Source of the DNA: Loktanella sp. PT4BL
GTDB lineage: Bacteria; Pseudomonadota; Alphaproteobacteria; Rhodobacterales; Rhodobacteraceae
Reading direction: 5' to 3'
Length of the DNA: 64,000 bases
Assembly (NCBI RefSeq): GCF_003201935.1
Contig: NZ_QJJL01000001.1
Coordinates: 917,417-981,416 of the forward strand
Shown here: positions 1 to 7,812 of the stretch, piece by piece
How positions within the stretch are numbered: the first letter of the stretch is position 1
Layout of the letters: each line of letters opens with the position of its first letter
Notes under the pieces: generated by a model
What the model was told of the DNA's origin: nothing
The model's input: only the letters and a program-made list of their open reading frames with translations
Databases searched by the model: none
Made by a program: the position numbers and the translations under genes

Positions 1-231
1 GCCAAGTGCTGTGCCGCGCGTGGGCACCAAAGCGGCCAGTCGCGCAAGGGCCGGTTTGGCCAGAACGATAAAGCGCCAGGGTTCCAGTTTCCCATGATCG
101 GGTGTGCGCGCGGCAGCCGTCAGCAGGGTTTCCAGCGTGGCACGGTCCGGCACCGGCGTTGTCAGCGTCTTGGCTGGGCGCGACCTGCGGGTGAGAAGAA
201 ATTCGAGAGCGGCTTGGTTGCGGTCTGGCAT
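1..231 (-). CDS. Nitroreductase family protein, N-terminal part (cut by window edge)
   Basis: The first 77 codons of a minus-strand gene that runs off the left edge. The translation has the N-terminal signature of small FMN-dependent nitroreductases (YdjA-like): a RRSRPAK segment near residue 16, which in this family touches the FMN phosphate, and AARTPDHGKLEPWRF near residue 40, where the APSxxNxQPW-type loop normally lies. Such enzymes reduce nitro or quinone compounds with NAD(P)H. The ATG at 231 is the only good start, and the preceding DNA is non-coding. The C-terminal two thirds lie outside the window, so substrate and oligomer state cannot be judged. Confidence 0.8.
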   Translation of the reverse strand, partial: MPDRNQAALEFLLTRRSRPAKTLTTPVPDRATLETLLTAAARTPDHGKLEPWRFIVLAKPALARLAALVPTRGTALG

Positions 232-662
232 CGGTGTTCCTGTATTTTCTGTGTGCTACAGATATGAAGGCAGGGGCCGCGTGGCAACAGGGGGGCGGTT
301 GATAGCAATTCGCGCGCTTCAGACATTGGATGGCTCTGTGGCCAGCGCTCTGAAAGGGTCCGATCCGGCAGGCTGGACTTTGACGTAAATTTCAGAGAAT
401 GGCGGCTTTGCGCCCATGTTAACCGTCGTCTGCCCTTAAACCAACGTCTCTCGGCAGTTGTGGAAACCTGTCGCAGGATGACCTCGTAGCGGAATTGAAA
501 CAGCACATCTTTCCCATCAAGAACCTGTGGGTTTAGTCCGAACTAGGGACCATGCGCCGGAACAGCAAAGAAAGCCCCCCGCCGTCATGGCCGAAAAAAA
601 AGGCGCAATCTTTTGAAGGGAAGCGGGCTCTGTAGTCTTTTGGAACCGGAGCCTTCTCGCGA
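232..662. other. Intergenic stretch without a supported gene
   Basis: About 430 bases between the nitroreductase start and the cytochrome c stop. Open frames here are short and lack ribosome sites. On the minus strand, downstream of the cytochrome gene, there is a T8 run (complement of 594-601) preceded by a GGCTC/GAGCC pairing. This may be a weak terminator for the cytochrome transcript. Nothing else is seen. Confidence 0.4.
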
Positions 663-1061
663 TTACTCTTCCTGAATTGATTGCAGATAGTAAACAAGAG
701 AGAGGATTCGTCCACGTGCGACCATTTCTGCGGTCTCCCCACGTTCGCTGGACGCTGCGGCTATGTAGCGATCCCCCCAGAGCGGCATCTCGTTTCCGTG
801 CATAGGTATCACATTTCGCCTGTCGACCATGAAAACCGTGTATTCAAACGGAAACTCTCCGTCGTGTCGGGCGGCAAGACCCGTAAGATCAGGAGTTTCG
901 ATTTTCAACAGCGCCGCCAGTGGCCCGTCGCCTTTCCCCGACTCACCATGGCACCCAGAGCAGGCGACCATATATTCATTTTCACCGACTTCATCCGCTG
1001 CAACGGGCTGCGCTCCAAAAAAACTGGCAAGAATAGCCGCTACAAGACCAATCTTCTTCAT
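663..1061 (-). CDS. Secreted c-type cytochrome
   Basis: A 132-residue protein with a cleavable signal peptide (MKKIGL start, hydrophobic core, VAA cleavage site near residue 22), one CSGCH haem-binding motif at residues 34-38, and a HGNEMPLWG segment near residue 89 whose Met is the likely sixth haem ligand. It should be exported by Sec, receive haem covalently in the periplasm, and carry electrons. The start at 1061 is chosen over an in-frame ATG five codons upstream because GGAGG lies 8 bases before it. A perfect FNR/FixK-type box sits 77-90 bases upstream, which fits induction at low oxygen. It is monocistronic. The redox partner is unknown. Confidence 0.88.
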   Translation of the reverse strand: MKKIGLVAAILASFFGAQPVAADEVGENEYMVACSGCHGESGKGDGPLAALLKIETPDLTGLAARHDGEFPFEYTVFMVDRRNVIPMHGNEMPLWGDRYIAAASSERGETAEMVARGRILSLVYYLQSIQEE

Positions 1062-1389
1062 TGTAGTATCCTCCATTCATAGAGGCCGGTCCCTCTTGGC
1101 CCCGAGGGGAGTATCAGGCCATTTGCGATTGTGAGGATTGACTAAAGTCAAACGTTCACGAACGGGGTGAATAGGTTCTTCGCACCCCGCATTCCATCGC
1201 GCCAAAGGAAAACGGATCATAAGCTAAGATGTCCGGATAATTTACGGAGCTAAGCGAAGGGCCGTTTCGTCCCGCAGAGCGGACCTTTGCGCAAACTGCG
1301 CAAGGGTCGGGTTCGTGTGACAGGTGCTTGGCTCTTGACTTGATTTCGCCTGCGTAGCGCTGGGCACGCAACAGTTTTAAGGCAATTCC
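1062..1389. other. Intergenic region holding the cytochrome promoter
   Basis: About 330 bases between the cytochrome c start and the stop of the HDAC-like gene. It carries the FNR-type box at 1138-1151. The rest shows no gene with a ribosome site. A 71-codon frame on the minus strand (1156-1371) has no family resemblance and was not accepted. Confidence 0.5.
1138..1151. promoter_or_regulatory. FNR/FixK-type box upstream of the cytochrome c gene
   Basis: TTGACTAAAGTCAA is a perfect palindrome fitting TTGAY-N4-RTCAA, the site of FNR, FnrL and FixK activators in alphaproteobacteria. It ends 77 bases before the cytochrome ATG at 1061. A class II activator site centred at -41.5 would put the transcription start near 1103. 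The identity of the binding protein is inferred. Confidence 0.75.
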
Positions 1390-2487
1390 CTAGAGTGCTG
1401 CTTTCATCTCGGCCAGCCAATTGTCCACGAACGCATCAAACCGCGCATCCGGCTGGCGCAGGGGGAAGACCTCGGCGAAGGGGTCGGGCGCGGTGATTTT
1501 GCTGCCGGACATTTCCTGCAACACGTTGTGGCCGCAGAACGGGACATAGGTTTCCGAATAGCCGCCCTCGTGGACCATCACCAGTTTGCCTTCGCAGACG
1601 TCGCGGGCCAGCGCCATGACTTGCGCTGTCATCATCTGGAAGGTTTCGGCGGTGGCCAGCATCCGGCCCAGCGGGTCGTTGGCGGCGGCATCAAAACCGC
1701 AGGCGATGATCAGCACATCCGGCGCGAAATCGCGGATGGCGGGCAGGGCGAGACGTTCCATCGCGGCCAGATAGCCCGCATGCCCTGTGCCGGGGGGGAG
1801 GGGGATGTTGAGGTTATAGCCTTTGCCTGCACCGGTGCCGCGGTCGGTAAAGGCGCCGGTGTCCATGGGGTAATTGCGTTCCTGGTGGAGCGAGACGGTC
1901 AGCACATCGGCGCGGTCGTAGAATACAGCCTCTGTGCCGTTGCCGTGGTGCACGTCCCAGTCGAGCACGGCAAAGCGGTTTGCCAGCCCGGCGGCTTTGG
2001 CGGCCTCAATCGCAATGCCGATGTTGTTGAGCAGGCAGAACCCGTTGGGATAGTCCGGCAGACAATGGTGGCCGGGCGGGCGCGAGAGGGAATAGGCGTT
2101 GGTCAGCTCACCGCGCAGGACCGCCGCGAGGGCGGCCTTGGCAAGGCCTGCGGAGAGGGCTGCGAGTTCATACCCGCCAGGACCGAAAGGGGTGCGCCGC
2201 CCGAGTTCGCCGCCGCCTGCGTCGGACAGTGCTTTGAATTCATCCAGATAATGCGCAGGGTGGACGCGCAACAGGTCTTCGCGCGTGGCAGGGGCGGCAC
2301 CTTGCATGGCGAGGTCTTGGGCAAGGCCCGTCACTTCAATTAGGTTCTTCAGGCGGCGTTTGGTTTCGGGGCTTTCGGGCAGGCCGCCGTCGAGCGGTTG
2401 CACCAGCCCACCCACCGGCAACATGCCTGCGTAATTGCCGCCACCGTGCCAGAAGCACCGTTCGTCCCAGAAGAAACCTGTTGTCAT
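1390..2487 (-). CDS. Histone-deacetylase-family amidohydrolase (class II HDAC / acetylpolyamine type)
   Basis: A 365-residue cytoplasmic enzyme of the arginase/deacetylase fold. RPPGHH at residues 136-141 supplies the two catalytic histidines. DWDVHHGNG at 176-184 holds the zinc ligands Asp178 and His180, and CGFDAAANDPLG further on gives the third ligand. In bacteria such proteins remove acetyl groups from polyamines, small amides or acetyl-lysine; the actual substrate cannot be told from sequence. The stop of a 77-residue gene lies 6 bases upstream on the same strand, so the two are probably co-transcribed, with the small gene first. Confidence 0.9.
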   Translation of the reverse strand: MTTGFFWDERCFWHGGGNYAGMLPVGGLVQPLDGGLPESPETKRRLKNLIEVTGLAQDLAMQGAAPATREDLLRVHPAHYLDEFKALSDAGGGELGRRTPFGPGGYELAALSAGLAKAALAAVLRGELTNAYSLSRPPGHHCLPDYPNGFCLLNNIGIAIEAAKAAGLANRFAVLDWDVHHGNGTEAVFYDRADVLTVSLHQERNYPMDTGAFTDRGTGAGKGYNLNIPLPPGTGHAGYLAAMERLALPAIRDFAPDVLIIACGFDAAANDPLGRMLATAETFQMMTAQVMALARDVCEGKLVMVHEGGYSETYVPFCGHNVLQEMSGSKITAPDPFAEVFPLRQPDARFDAFVDNWLAEMKAAL

Positions 2488-2493
2488 GTGCTG

Positions 2494-2727
2494 CTACCCT
2501 TTGCGCAGTTGATAGATGCCTTCCGGCAGATCCAGTGCCGCCTCAAGATCGCGCAGTTGCGTGAGCGACAGCGTGATGCGGACCATCTCGTCGGTGCGTG
2601 GATCAAACTGGGAGATCGTGACGCAATCATCAAAGGCGTTGATGATGACGTCTTCTTTCAGGGGGGCGGCACCTTCATCAACCAAGGTGACAACGGTGGC
2701 ATCATAGTCGTGTTCGATTGTAAACAT
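2494..2727 (-). CDS. Small conserved-looking hypothetical protein upstream of the HDAC gene
   Basis: A 77-residue acidic soluble protein with no signal peptide or membrane segment. The sequence alternates short beta-like stretches (TVVTLVDEGA, CVTISQF) with a C-terminal LTQLRDLEAALDLPEGIY helix. I do not recognise a family. It is accepted because it lies 6 bases before the deacetylase gene on the same strand in a two-gene operon and has normal codon use. A role linked to the deacetylase is an inference from position only. Confidence 0.65.
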   Translation of the reverse strand: MFTIEHDYDATVVTLVDEGAAPLKEDVIINAFDDCVTISQFDPRTDEMVRITLSLTQLRDLEAALDLPEGIYQLRKG

Positions 2728-2874
2728 GGGGCCAGCCTAGCTTGGGATTTGCGGGCTTACAATTGCGCAATGCCCTGTCCTGCGCGTTCTTGTGCCGTGC
2801 GTTTGTTTGCACAGTTGCCGTGACGCGGGCAAATGCTAGTTTCACGCGGAGCGTAAGTTGTCAGCGAAGGCCCC

Positions 2875-3582
2875 ATGATCCGTTTTTTGCCCCTTCTTCT
2901 TTGCGCGGTCATCAGCGCCTGTTCCCCTGTGGTGGTCGAAGCACCGACGCCACAGCCGGTGATGCAAGCGGCCGCACCGGTGTCGCCGCGCCTGTCCCAG
3001 CGGCAGGCGGTCGATAATTTCGAGTTTGTCGTGCGCCGTGTCAAACCGGTGGCAGAACAATTCTGCCGGAGCAGCCGGCAGCAATCCAACTGTGATTTTC
3101 AGATCGTGATTGATACCCGTTCCGAACGTGGCGTGAATGCGTTCCAGACCCTCGACCGCGCGGGGCGTCCGGTGATCGGCTTTACGGTGCCCTTGATTGC
3201 CGAGGCGCGCAACCGCGATGAGCTGGCCTTTGTCATGGCGCATGAGGCGGCGCATCATATTCTTGGCCACATCGGGCGCCAGCAGCAGAACGCGGCCATG
3301 GGCGGACTTTTGGTGGGGGCTTTGGCCGGTGCGCTGGGGGCTGCGGATATTGAGAGCGCACAACGGATCGGGGCCACTGTGGGCGCGCGGACCTATTCGA
3401 AGGAGTTCGAGTTGGAGGCTGATGCGCTGGGCACACGGATCGCGGCGGCAGCCGGATTTGATCCGCTGCGGGGCGCGGAATTCTTTTTCCGCATTCCTGA
3501 TCCGGGGGATCGTTTTCTGGGCACGCATCCGCCCAACGCAGACCGCGTGCGCACTGTGCAAAGGGTCGCGGCGGGGCTTTGA
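2875..3582 (+). CDS. M48-family metalloprotease, lipoprotein
   Basis: A 235-residue protein with a lipoprotein signal (lipobox ending at Cys16) and an M48 peptidase domain. HEAAHH at residues 123-128 supplies two zinc-binding histidines and the catalytic Glu124. FELEADALG at 178-186 supplies the third ligand, Glu181. Between them lies a Gly/Ala-rich segment typical of periplasmic M48 proteins. A C-terminal HPPNADRV motif, also common in the family, follows. It likely sits on the periplasmic face of a membrane and degrades misfolded envelope proteins. It is transcribed alone and is divergent from the HDAC operon. Confidence 0.87.
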   Translation: MIRFLPLLLCAVISACSPVVVEAPTPQPVMQAAAPVSPRLSQRQAVDNFEFVVRRVKPVAEQFCRSSRQQSNCDFQIVIDTRSERGVNAFQTLDRAGRPVIGFTVPLIAEARNRDELAFVMAHEAAHHILGHIGRQQQNAAMGGLLVGALAGALGAADIESAQRIGATVGARTYSKEFELEADALGTRIAAAAGFDPLRGAEFFFRIPDPGDRFLGTHPPNADRVRTVQRVAAGL

Positions 3583-3616
3583 TGGGTGTAAACCGCAGCA
3601 GAGGTAAGGACGAAGC

Positions 3617-3970
3617 ATGATCAAAGGAAGCTGTCATTGCGGTGCTGTGGGTTACACGTTCAACCATGTGCCCAAACGGACAACGTCATGCAATTGCTCG
3701 ATCTGTCGGCGTTTGGGGGCTTTATGGATTTATGCAAAGGTGCCGAAAATCACGATCACAGGACCAACGACGGCCTATGCATGGGGTGAGAGGTCACTGG
3801 CGTTTCACAGCTGCACCATATGCGGTTGCACGACCCATTGGGAAAACCTCAAGCCTGACGGCGCCGATGCCTATATGGCAGTGAATCTGCGGTTGGCCGC
3901 ACCCGAGGTTGTCGCCTCCATCCCCGTCCGCCATTTTGACGGGGCCGATACATGGACGTTTCTTGATTAG
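3617..3970 (+). CDS. GFA-family zinc protein (glutathione-dependent formaldehyde-activating fold)
   Basis: A 117-residue protein with the cysteine pattern of the GFA (Mss4-like) fold: GSCHCGAVGY at the start, SCNCSICRR near residue 29, and SCTICGC near residue 68. These form structural and catalytic zinc sites. Relatives include Gfa, but most members have unknown substrates. The gene follows the M48 gene by about 30 bases and its last 4 bases overlap the stop of the convergent hemolysin III gene. Confidence 0.85.
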   Translation: MIKGSCHCGAVGYTFNHVPKRTTSCNCSICRRLGALWIYAKVPKITITGPTTAYAWGERSLAFHSCTICGCTTHWENLKPDGADAYMAVNLRLAAPEVVASIPVRHFDGADTWTFLD

Positions 3971-4605
3971 GTCAGCGCCGCTGTGGCAATCGCGATAGCA
4001 GCAAAAAAGCAGGCCGATGCGGCGACAACGAAGCCATGCCAGATCGCGATAGAGAACTTTAGCGTCTCGCTCGCGTAGAATGGTACGCCTGCCGTATAGA
4101 GCAGCCCGCCCACGGCAATCAGCACCATCGCCGCGACGGGCACAACCGGCCAGAGCGACCAGACAAGGGCAAGGCTGAGCCAGCCCATGATCAGATAGAG
4201 TGCCGGCCCAAACCGCCCGGGTGTCTGCCAGAAGAAGAGTTTGAGTGTCATGCCGATCACAGCCAGTCCCCAGACGATTGCCAGCACCGCATAGGCAAAG
4301 CCGCTGCCGATCATCACCACAAGCGGCGTATAGGTGCCGGCAATCTTGAGATAGATGGCGGCGTGATCAAAGCGGCGCAGGAGCGGGCGGATCCCTTCCC
4401 ACGGGGTCATGTGATAAAAGGCCGAGGCGACGAATGTCGCGATAAGCGTGGCGCCGTAGACGCAAATCGCGGCAATCTGTCCGGGCGTTGCCGTGCCCAG
4501 CGACCAGATGATCAGCACAATGGCCCCTGTGATCGCACCCAACACGCCCACCGCATGCATTGTGCCATCAGCGATACGTTCCGAGCGGGCATAGGTGGGA
4601 TACAT
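3967..4605 (-). CDS. Hemolysin III / PAQR-family seven-helix membrane protein
   Basis: A 212-residue integral membrane protein with seven predicted helices. It carries the family histidines and serine: SAFYHM near residue 61, DHAAIYL near residue 80, and IWHGF near residue 189, which form the metal site of the CREST/PAQR superfamily. The family is named after a Bacillus haemolysin but most members are probably membrane hydrolases or homeostasis factors, so haemolytic activity should not be assumed. It overlaps the stop of the GFA gene by 4 bases, tail to tail. Confidence 0.87.
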   Translation of the reverse strand: MYPTYARSERIADGTMHAVGVLGAITGAIVLIIWSLGTATPGQIAAICVYGATLIATFVASAFYHMTPWEGIRPLLRRFDHAAIYLKIAGTYTPLVVMIGSGFAYAVLAIVWGLAVIGMTLKLFFWQTPGRFGPALYLIMGWLSLALVWSLWPVVPVAAMVLIAVGGLLYTAGVPFYASETLKFSIAIWHGFVVAASACFFAAIAIATAALT

Positions 4606-4741
4606 AGAAGATACCTTTTTGGTGACATAACAAAATTAGTCGGTTCGCCTGTTCGGTCAAATGTTCCGTTGGGTCAGAGCAGGTCTTGGCAGCCGCAGCC
4701 TGATGGCGCAGTCTCAGTCTAGATCGCGAAAGGTTAAAATT

Positions 4742-5101
4742 ATGTGGCAACAGGTTTTGCGGGTTCGGCAAAGGGCAATCTGGTCTTGGGACGGGTTTGC
4801 CCATGTTTACAAAACAGAAGGGTCATTGTCGCAATGGCTCGTGGCGAATGTGGTTTTTGGCGTGCTGGCATTCGTGTTGCCGCTTTCGGCGGGCGAACGG
4901 GGAATGCTGTTGATGGGCGGTATTATCGTACTGGCCGCTGAATGTATGAACACTGCAATTGAACGTGTTGTGGATGATATCAGCACAGAAAAACGCGATG
5001 CTGCAAGGCATGCGAAGGACTGCGGATCGGCGGCTGTGGCGGTGACGGCTGTCGGGGTTGGTGTTGCGTGGGTCTGTGTGATTGTGGGCCTTCTGTGGTA
5101 G
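4742..5101 (+). CDS. dgkA: Diacylglycerol kinase, prokaryotic DgkA type
   Basis: A 119-residue membrane protein with three predicted helices and the family signature AAECMNTAIERVVD near residue 64, where the Glu and Asn bind Mg-ATP. It phosphorylates diacylglycerol in the inner membrane and so recycles lipid turnover products. The ATG at 4742 is chosen because upstream ATGs would add a 27-residue polar tail absent from the family, and an AAAGG lies before this one. The gene is divergent from the hemolysin III gene. Confidence 0.85.
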   Translation: MWQQVLRVRQRAIWSWDGFAHVYKTEGSLSQWLVANVVFGVLAFVLPLSAGERGMLLMGGIIVLAAECMNTAIERVVDDISTEKRDAARHAKDCGSAAVAVTAVGVGVAWVCVIVGLLW

Positions 5102-5183
5102 CGGTCTGTGCGACATTTTGGGTGCGCTCTTTTCAAAGGCGGGTCGCGGGCTAGGTTTTCGATTAGCAACGATGGAGAAACCG

Positions 5184-5714
5184 ATGCGCCTGACGACACT
5201 GACCCTCGCCCTGTTCCCTATGGCTGCCGTTGCCGCAGGCGGCGGGAGCGAAACGCCGCCGACACCATCAGAGACAACGACAGAATGTGCCGAAGGACAG
5301 GTCTTTGATCTGGCGACACAAAGCTGCATGGACCCAGCCGAGAGTACCAATGACGACAGCGCCCGACTGGATGATGTGCGTGAGCTGGCCTATGCGGGCT
5401 ATTATCAGGCGGCCCTTGATGTGCTGGATACGCTTGAAAACCCTGAGGCCCCGCTGGCGTTGACCTATTACGGTTTCAACCATCGCAAGGCAGGCCGCGT
5501 CGATCTTGGCATGGCCTATTATGATGCGGCTCTTGCCGCCGACCCGAACAACCTTCTGGCGCGGTCCTATATGGGGCAGGGTCATGTTGCCTCTGGCGAT
5601 ATGGTGCTGGCGCAGGCGCAACTGACCGCAATCCGGATGCGCGGCGGGCGTGATACATGGGCCGAGGCATCGCTGGTGCAGGCGATTACCACTGGAAAGG
5701 GCGCATCCTACTGA
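5184..5714 (+). CDS. Secreted TPR-like protein with an N-terminal Cys-pair module
   Basis: A 176-residue exported protein. The start at 5184 has a GGAG 8 bases upstream and gives a clean signal peptide (MRLTTLTLALFPMAAVAA). After a Pro/Thr-rich linker comes C-x2-G-x2-F-D-x5-C, then two to three tetratricopeptide-like helical pairs (ARLDDVRELAYAGYYQAALD and AYYDAALAADPNNLLARSYM). TPR segments usually mediate protein contacts, so a periplasmic scaffold role is plausible. The N-terminal module is shared with the small protein at 7180-7401. The specific function is unknown. Confidence 0.8.
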   Translation: MRLTTLTLALFPMAAVAAGGGSETPPTPSETTTECAEGQVFDLATQSCMDPAESTNDDSARLDDVRELAYAGYYQAALDVLDTLENPEAPLALTYYGFNHRKAGRVDLGMAYYDAALAADPNNLLARSYMGQGHVASGDMVLAQAQLTAIRMRGGRDTWAEASLVQAITTGKGASY

Positions 5715-5715
5715 C

Positions 5716-5729
5716 TTGATCTAGCGCAA
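5716..5729. promoter_or_regulatory. FixK-type box upstream of the DUF6455 gene
   Basis: TTGATCTAGCGCAA fits the broader FixK2-type consensus TTG(A/C)-N6-(T/G)CAA and keeps the TTGAT half of the FNR box, but departs from RTCAA in the right half. It ends 56 bases before the DUF6455 ATG at 5786, nearly the same spacing as the boxes before ppk2 and ppsA. Confidence 0.5.
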
Positions 5730-5785
5730 GGTGCGGGGCGTGGCGGGGTGCTATCCTGAACCTACCCGCAACCGGAGGATCAACG

Positions 5786-6040
5786 ATGCAAACCTTGGGC
5801 GACGCTCGCGAACATTTCTGGCGTGTCATCAAAATGGCCGATGCCTGTGAGGTCGATCTGTCGACCGCGCTGGATGAAAACAGGATAAATATCGACGAAT
5901 ACGCCGATATGATCACCAGTTGCCGTGGTTGCACACAGGTCGGAAAATGCGACCGCCTGCTGTCGGATGCCCCAAAGCTGGAGCATGCCCCCGACTATTG
6001 CGAAAATCGCGACACGTTTGCAGTGCTGCGGCAGGATTAA
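5786..6040 (+). CDS. DUF6455-family small cysteine protein
   Basis: An 84-residue soluble protein with three Cys in the middle (ITSCRGCTQVGKCDRLL) and one more near the end (DYCEN). This layout matches DUF6455 proteins common in Rhodobacteraceae. The CxxC plus later cysteines suggest metal or Fe-S binding, but no activity is known. RBS GGAGG lies 10 bases upstream. A FixK-like box 56 bases before the start suggests low-oxygen control. A strong hairpin follows the gene. Confidence 0.75.
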   Translation: MQTLGDAREHFWRVIKMADACEVDLSTALDENRINIDEYADMITSCRGCTQVGKCDRLLSDAPKLEHAPDYCENRDTFAVLRQD

Positions 6041-6124
6041 GCGGCACAAGGCAAGATCTTGAACAGATGATCGCACAAGGCGTTGTGCGATCTCTTTGTC
6101 ATTCCAGAGGATGAAATGCTGCGC

Positions 6125-6158
6125 GCGGGCGTAGGACTGGCAAATATCCTACGCCCGC
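6125..6158. terminator. Perfect 12-bp hairpin between convergent genes
   Basis: GCGGGCGTAGGA and its exact complement are separated by a 10-base loop. It lies between the DUF6455 stop and the ppk2 stop, which face each other, so it can end both transcripts. No T-run follows on either strand, so it may act as a Rho-assisted or RNA-stabilising end. Confidence 0.6.
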
Positions 6159-6167
6159 AGTTGGCCG

Positions 6168-7034
6168 TCAGGCCTTGGCCTTGCGCGTGTCCGGATGCAG
6201 CGCGGTGCCCAAAATATGCTCTGCCCGATGGATCACCTTTTGCGCACTGCCGACAATCTCGGGTTGGGGGGCTTGGGCGATTGCGTGATCCTTGCCGGGG
6301 TAATCCAGCGTTGACAGAAAATGCCGCATGCAATTGAGGCGCGCGCGTTTCTTGTCATTGGATTTCACGACGGTCCAAGGGGCGTCGGCGGTGTCGGTGT
6401 AAAAGAACATCGCCTCTTTCGCTTCGGTATAGTCCGCCCATTTATCAAGGCTTGCCTTGTCGATCGGTGAAAGCTTCCATTGCTTGAGCGGGTCGGTTTC
6501 GCGCGCGTCAAAGCGGCGTTTCTGTTCGGTCTGCGTGACCGAGAACCAGTATTTGTAAAGGCGGATACCCGAACGGGTCAGCATCCGTTCCAGCTCGGGC
6601 GTCTGGCGCATGAATTCGAGGTATTCTTCGGGTTTGCAGAACCCCATCACCCTCTCAACACCGGCGCGATTGTACCAGCTGCGGTCATAAAGCACCATTT
6701 CGCCGGAGGTGGGCAGGTGTTCGATGTAGCGCTGGAAATACCACTGGCCGCGTTCTTCGTCTGTGGGTTTGTTCAGGGCCACCACGCGGGCGGCGCGGGG
6801 GTTGAGGTGCTCGGTGAAGCGCTTGATCGTGCCGCCCTTACCTGCGGCGTCACGCCCTTCGAACAGCAGCACAAAGCGCTGACCGGTCTCTTGCGCCCAA
6901 AGCTGGACCTTCAAAAGCTCGGCCTGCAGTTCCGCCTTTTCGGCCTCATAAGGGCGGCGGGCCATGCGTGGCAGGCCTGCTGGCTTGCGGGTTCTGGGCG
7001 GTTTGGGCTTGTCGGCCACAACGGCATCTTGCAT
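6168..7034 (-). CDS. ppk2: Polyphosphate kinase 2
   Basis: A 288-residue cytoplasmic kinase of the PPK2 family, which uses polyphosphate to phosphorylate nucleoside mono- or diphosphates, or the reverse. FEGRDAAGKGG is the Walker A loop near residue 57, YDRSWYNR near residue 115 is the Walker B region, and the basic lid helix follows. The C-terminal tail HPDTRKAKA is basic. The ATG at 7034 has GGAG 6 bases upstream and is preferred over one 12 codons earlier. An FNR-type box lies 55-68 bases upstream. It stands alone, tail to tail with the DUF6455 gene. A VTC-type polyphosphate polymerase lies about 47 kb away in this window. Confidence 0.92.
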   Translation of the reverse strand: MQDAVVADKPKPPRTRKPAGLPRMARRPYEAEKAELQAELLKVQLWAQETGQRFVLLFEGRDAAGKGGTIKRFTEHLNPRAARVVALNKPTDEERGQWYFQRYIEHLPTSGEMVLYDRSWYNRAGVERVMGFCKPEEYLEFMRQTPELERMLTRSGIRLYKYWFSVTQTEQKRRFDARETDPLKQWKLSPIDKASLDKWADYTEAKEAMFFYTDTADAPWTVVKSNDKKRARLNCMRHFLSTLDYPGKDHAIAQAPQPEIVGSAQKVIHRAEHILGTALHPDTRKAKA

Positions 7035-7088
7035 GCGCTTCTCCTTCTTTGCATGGCCGGAATGTAGCAAAGTAAGGCTCCGTTCGCC

Positions 7089-7102
7089 TTGATGTGGGTC
7101 AA
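7089..7102. promoter_or_regulatory. FNR/FixK-type box in the ppk2 / secreted-protein divergent region
   Basis: TTGATGTGGGTCAA fits TTGAY-N4-RTCAA exactly. It ends 55 bases before the ppk2 ATG (minus strand) and 78 bases before the ATG at 7180 (plus strand), so it could activate either gene. The closer spacing favours ppk2. Confidence 0.7.
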
Positions 7103-7179
7103 GCCTGTGACATTGCGCCGGTTGATTAAGTGCCGGGATGGGCTAACATTCTTTCACGTTGTCACCGTAGGAGGACATT

Positions 7180-7401
7180 ATGCGTCTCACAGTACTTGCC
7201 TTCGCGATGCTGCCAGCAGCAGCTTTTGCCCAAGATACCACCATTCCGACCCCGACAGAGCCCGTCGCGCAATCCCAGACCTGCCCCGCAGGCTCCACGT
7301 GGAATGCTGGCGCTGGCGCTTGTGCGCCTACATCGCAGTCGCCTATGCCTGTCGAGAGCAGCGGCTGCAGCCATGGCGCCGCGCGTGAGGTCACTTCCTG
7401 A
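7180..7401 (+). CDS. Small secreted protein with a Cys-pair module
   Basis: A 73-residue protein with a signal peptide (MRLTVLAFAMLPAAAFA) and RBS GGAGG 5 bases before the ATG. The mature part is Thr/Pro-rich and carries C-x2-G-x2-W-N-x5-C, the same spacing as in the TPR-like protein at 5184-5714. A third Cys lies near the C-terminus (SGCSHG). No enzyme motif is seen. The two proteins also share the start of their signal peptides, suggesting common ancestry of the N-terminal module. Confidence 0.7.
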   Translation: MRLTVLAFAMLPAAAFAQDTTIPTPTEPVAQSQTCPAGSTWNAGAGACAPTSQSPMPVESSGCSHGAAREVTS

Positions 7402-7437
7402 TCTGAGGACAAGGTCCTGAAGATCATTGAAAATGCA

Positions 7438-7773
7438 GTGAGCGACCGCGGCTCGAAATACGCGGTCGCAGGTGGCCTTGTTGCGTCAGCGGACGAGGCG
7501 CGGGCCTTTGTGAAGGCACTGTGCCGCCGCAAGAAATACGCCAAAGCGACGCATAACACATGGGCGGTTCTGCTGCCCGACGGCCCTTTGAAAAATGACG
7601 ACGGTGAAAGCGGCGCGGGGATGGTGATCCTGCGGATGCTGGAGCGTGAAGGGCTGGAAGGCCACATCATCGTGGTGACACGGTGGTTCGGCGGCGTGAA
7701 GCTGGGCGGCGACCGCTTCCGCCGCGTACAAGACGCGGTGCGGGTTTATCTGGATGCGATGTGGGGTGGGTGA
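7438..7773 (+). CDS. IMPACT/YigZ-domain protein (UPF0029)
   Basis: A single IMPACT-type domain of about 111 residues. DRGSKYAVAGG at the start, ATHNTWAVLLP near residue 36, DDGESGAGMVILRMLE near residue 49, and VVTRWFGGVKLGGDRF near residue 72 are the conserved blocks. The C-terminal second domain of full-length YigZ is absent. The family is linked to translational control and ribosome-associated functions. The start is unsure. The GTG at 7438 has no clear ribosome site, and the frame stays open back to the stop codon of the preceding secreted-protein gene, reading a plausible EDKVLKIIENA in between. A rare start codon such as the CTG at 7417, or translational coupling, is possible. Confidence 0.75.
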   Translation: MSDRGSKYAVAGGLVASADEARAFVKALCRRKKYAKATHNTWAVLLPDGPLKNDDGESGAGMVILRMLEREGLEGHIIVVTRWFGGVKLGGDRFRRVQDAVRVYLDAMWGG

Positions 7774-7812
7774 AACCCACGTTTCGGATCCATCATATCA
7801 AGCGAAACAATA

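Noticed and set aside
162-506. Minus-strand frame of 114 codons near the left end
   Set aside because: Overlaps the nitroreductase N-terminus in another frame and has no recognisable protein content.
1156-1371. Minus-strand 71-codon frame upstream of the cytochrome gene
   Set aside because: No ribosome site, random composition, and no relation to neighbours.
1528-2343. Long plus-strand open frame of 271 codons
   Set aside because: Lies wholly opposite the HDAC-like gene, has no family look and no ribosome site. A shadow of a GC-rich gene.
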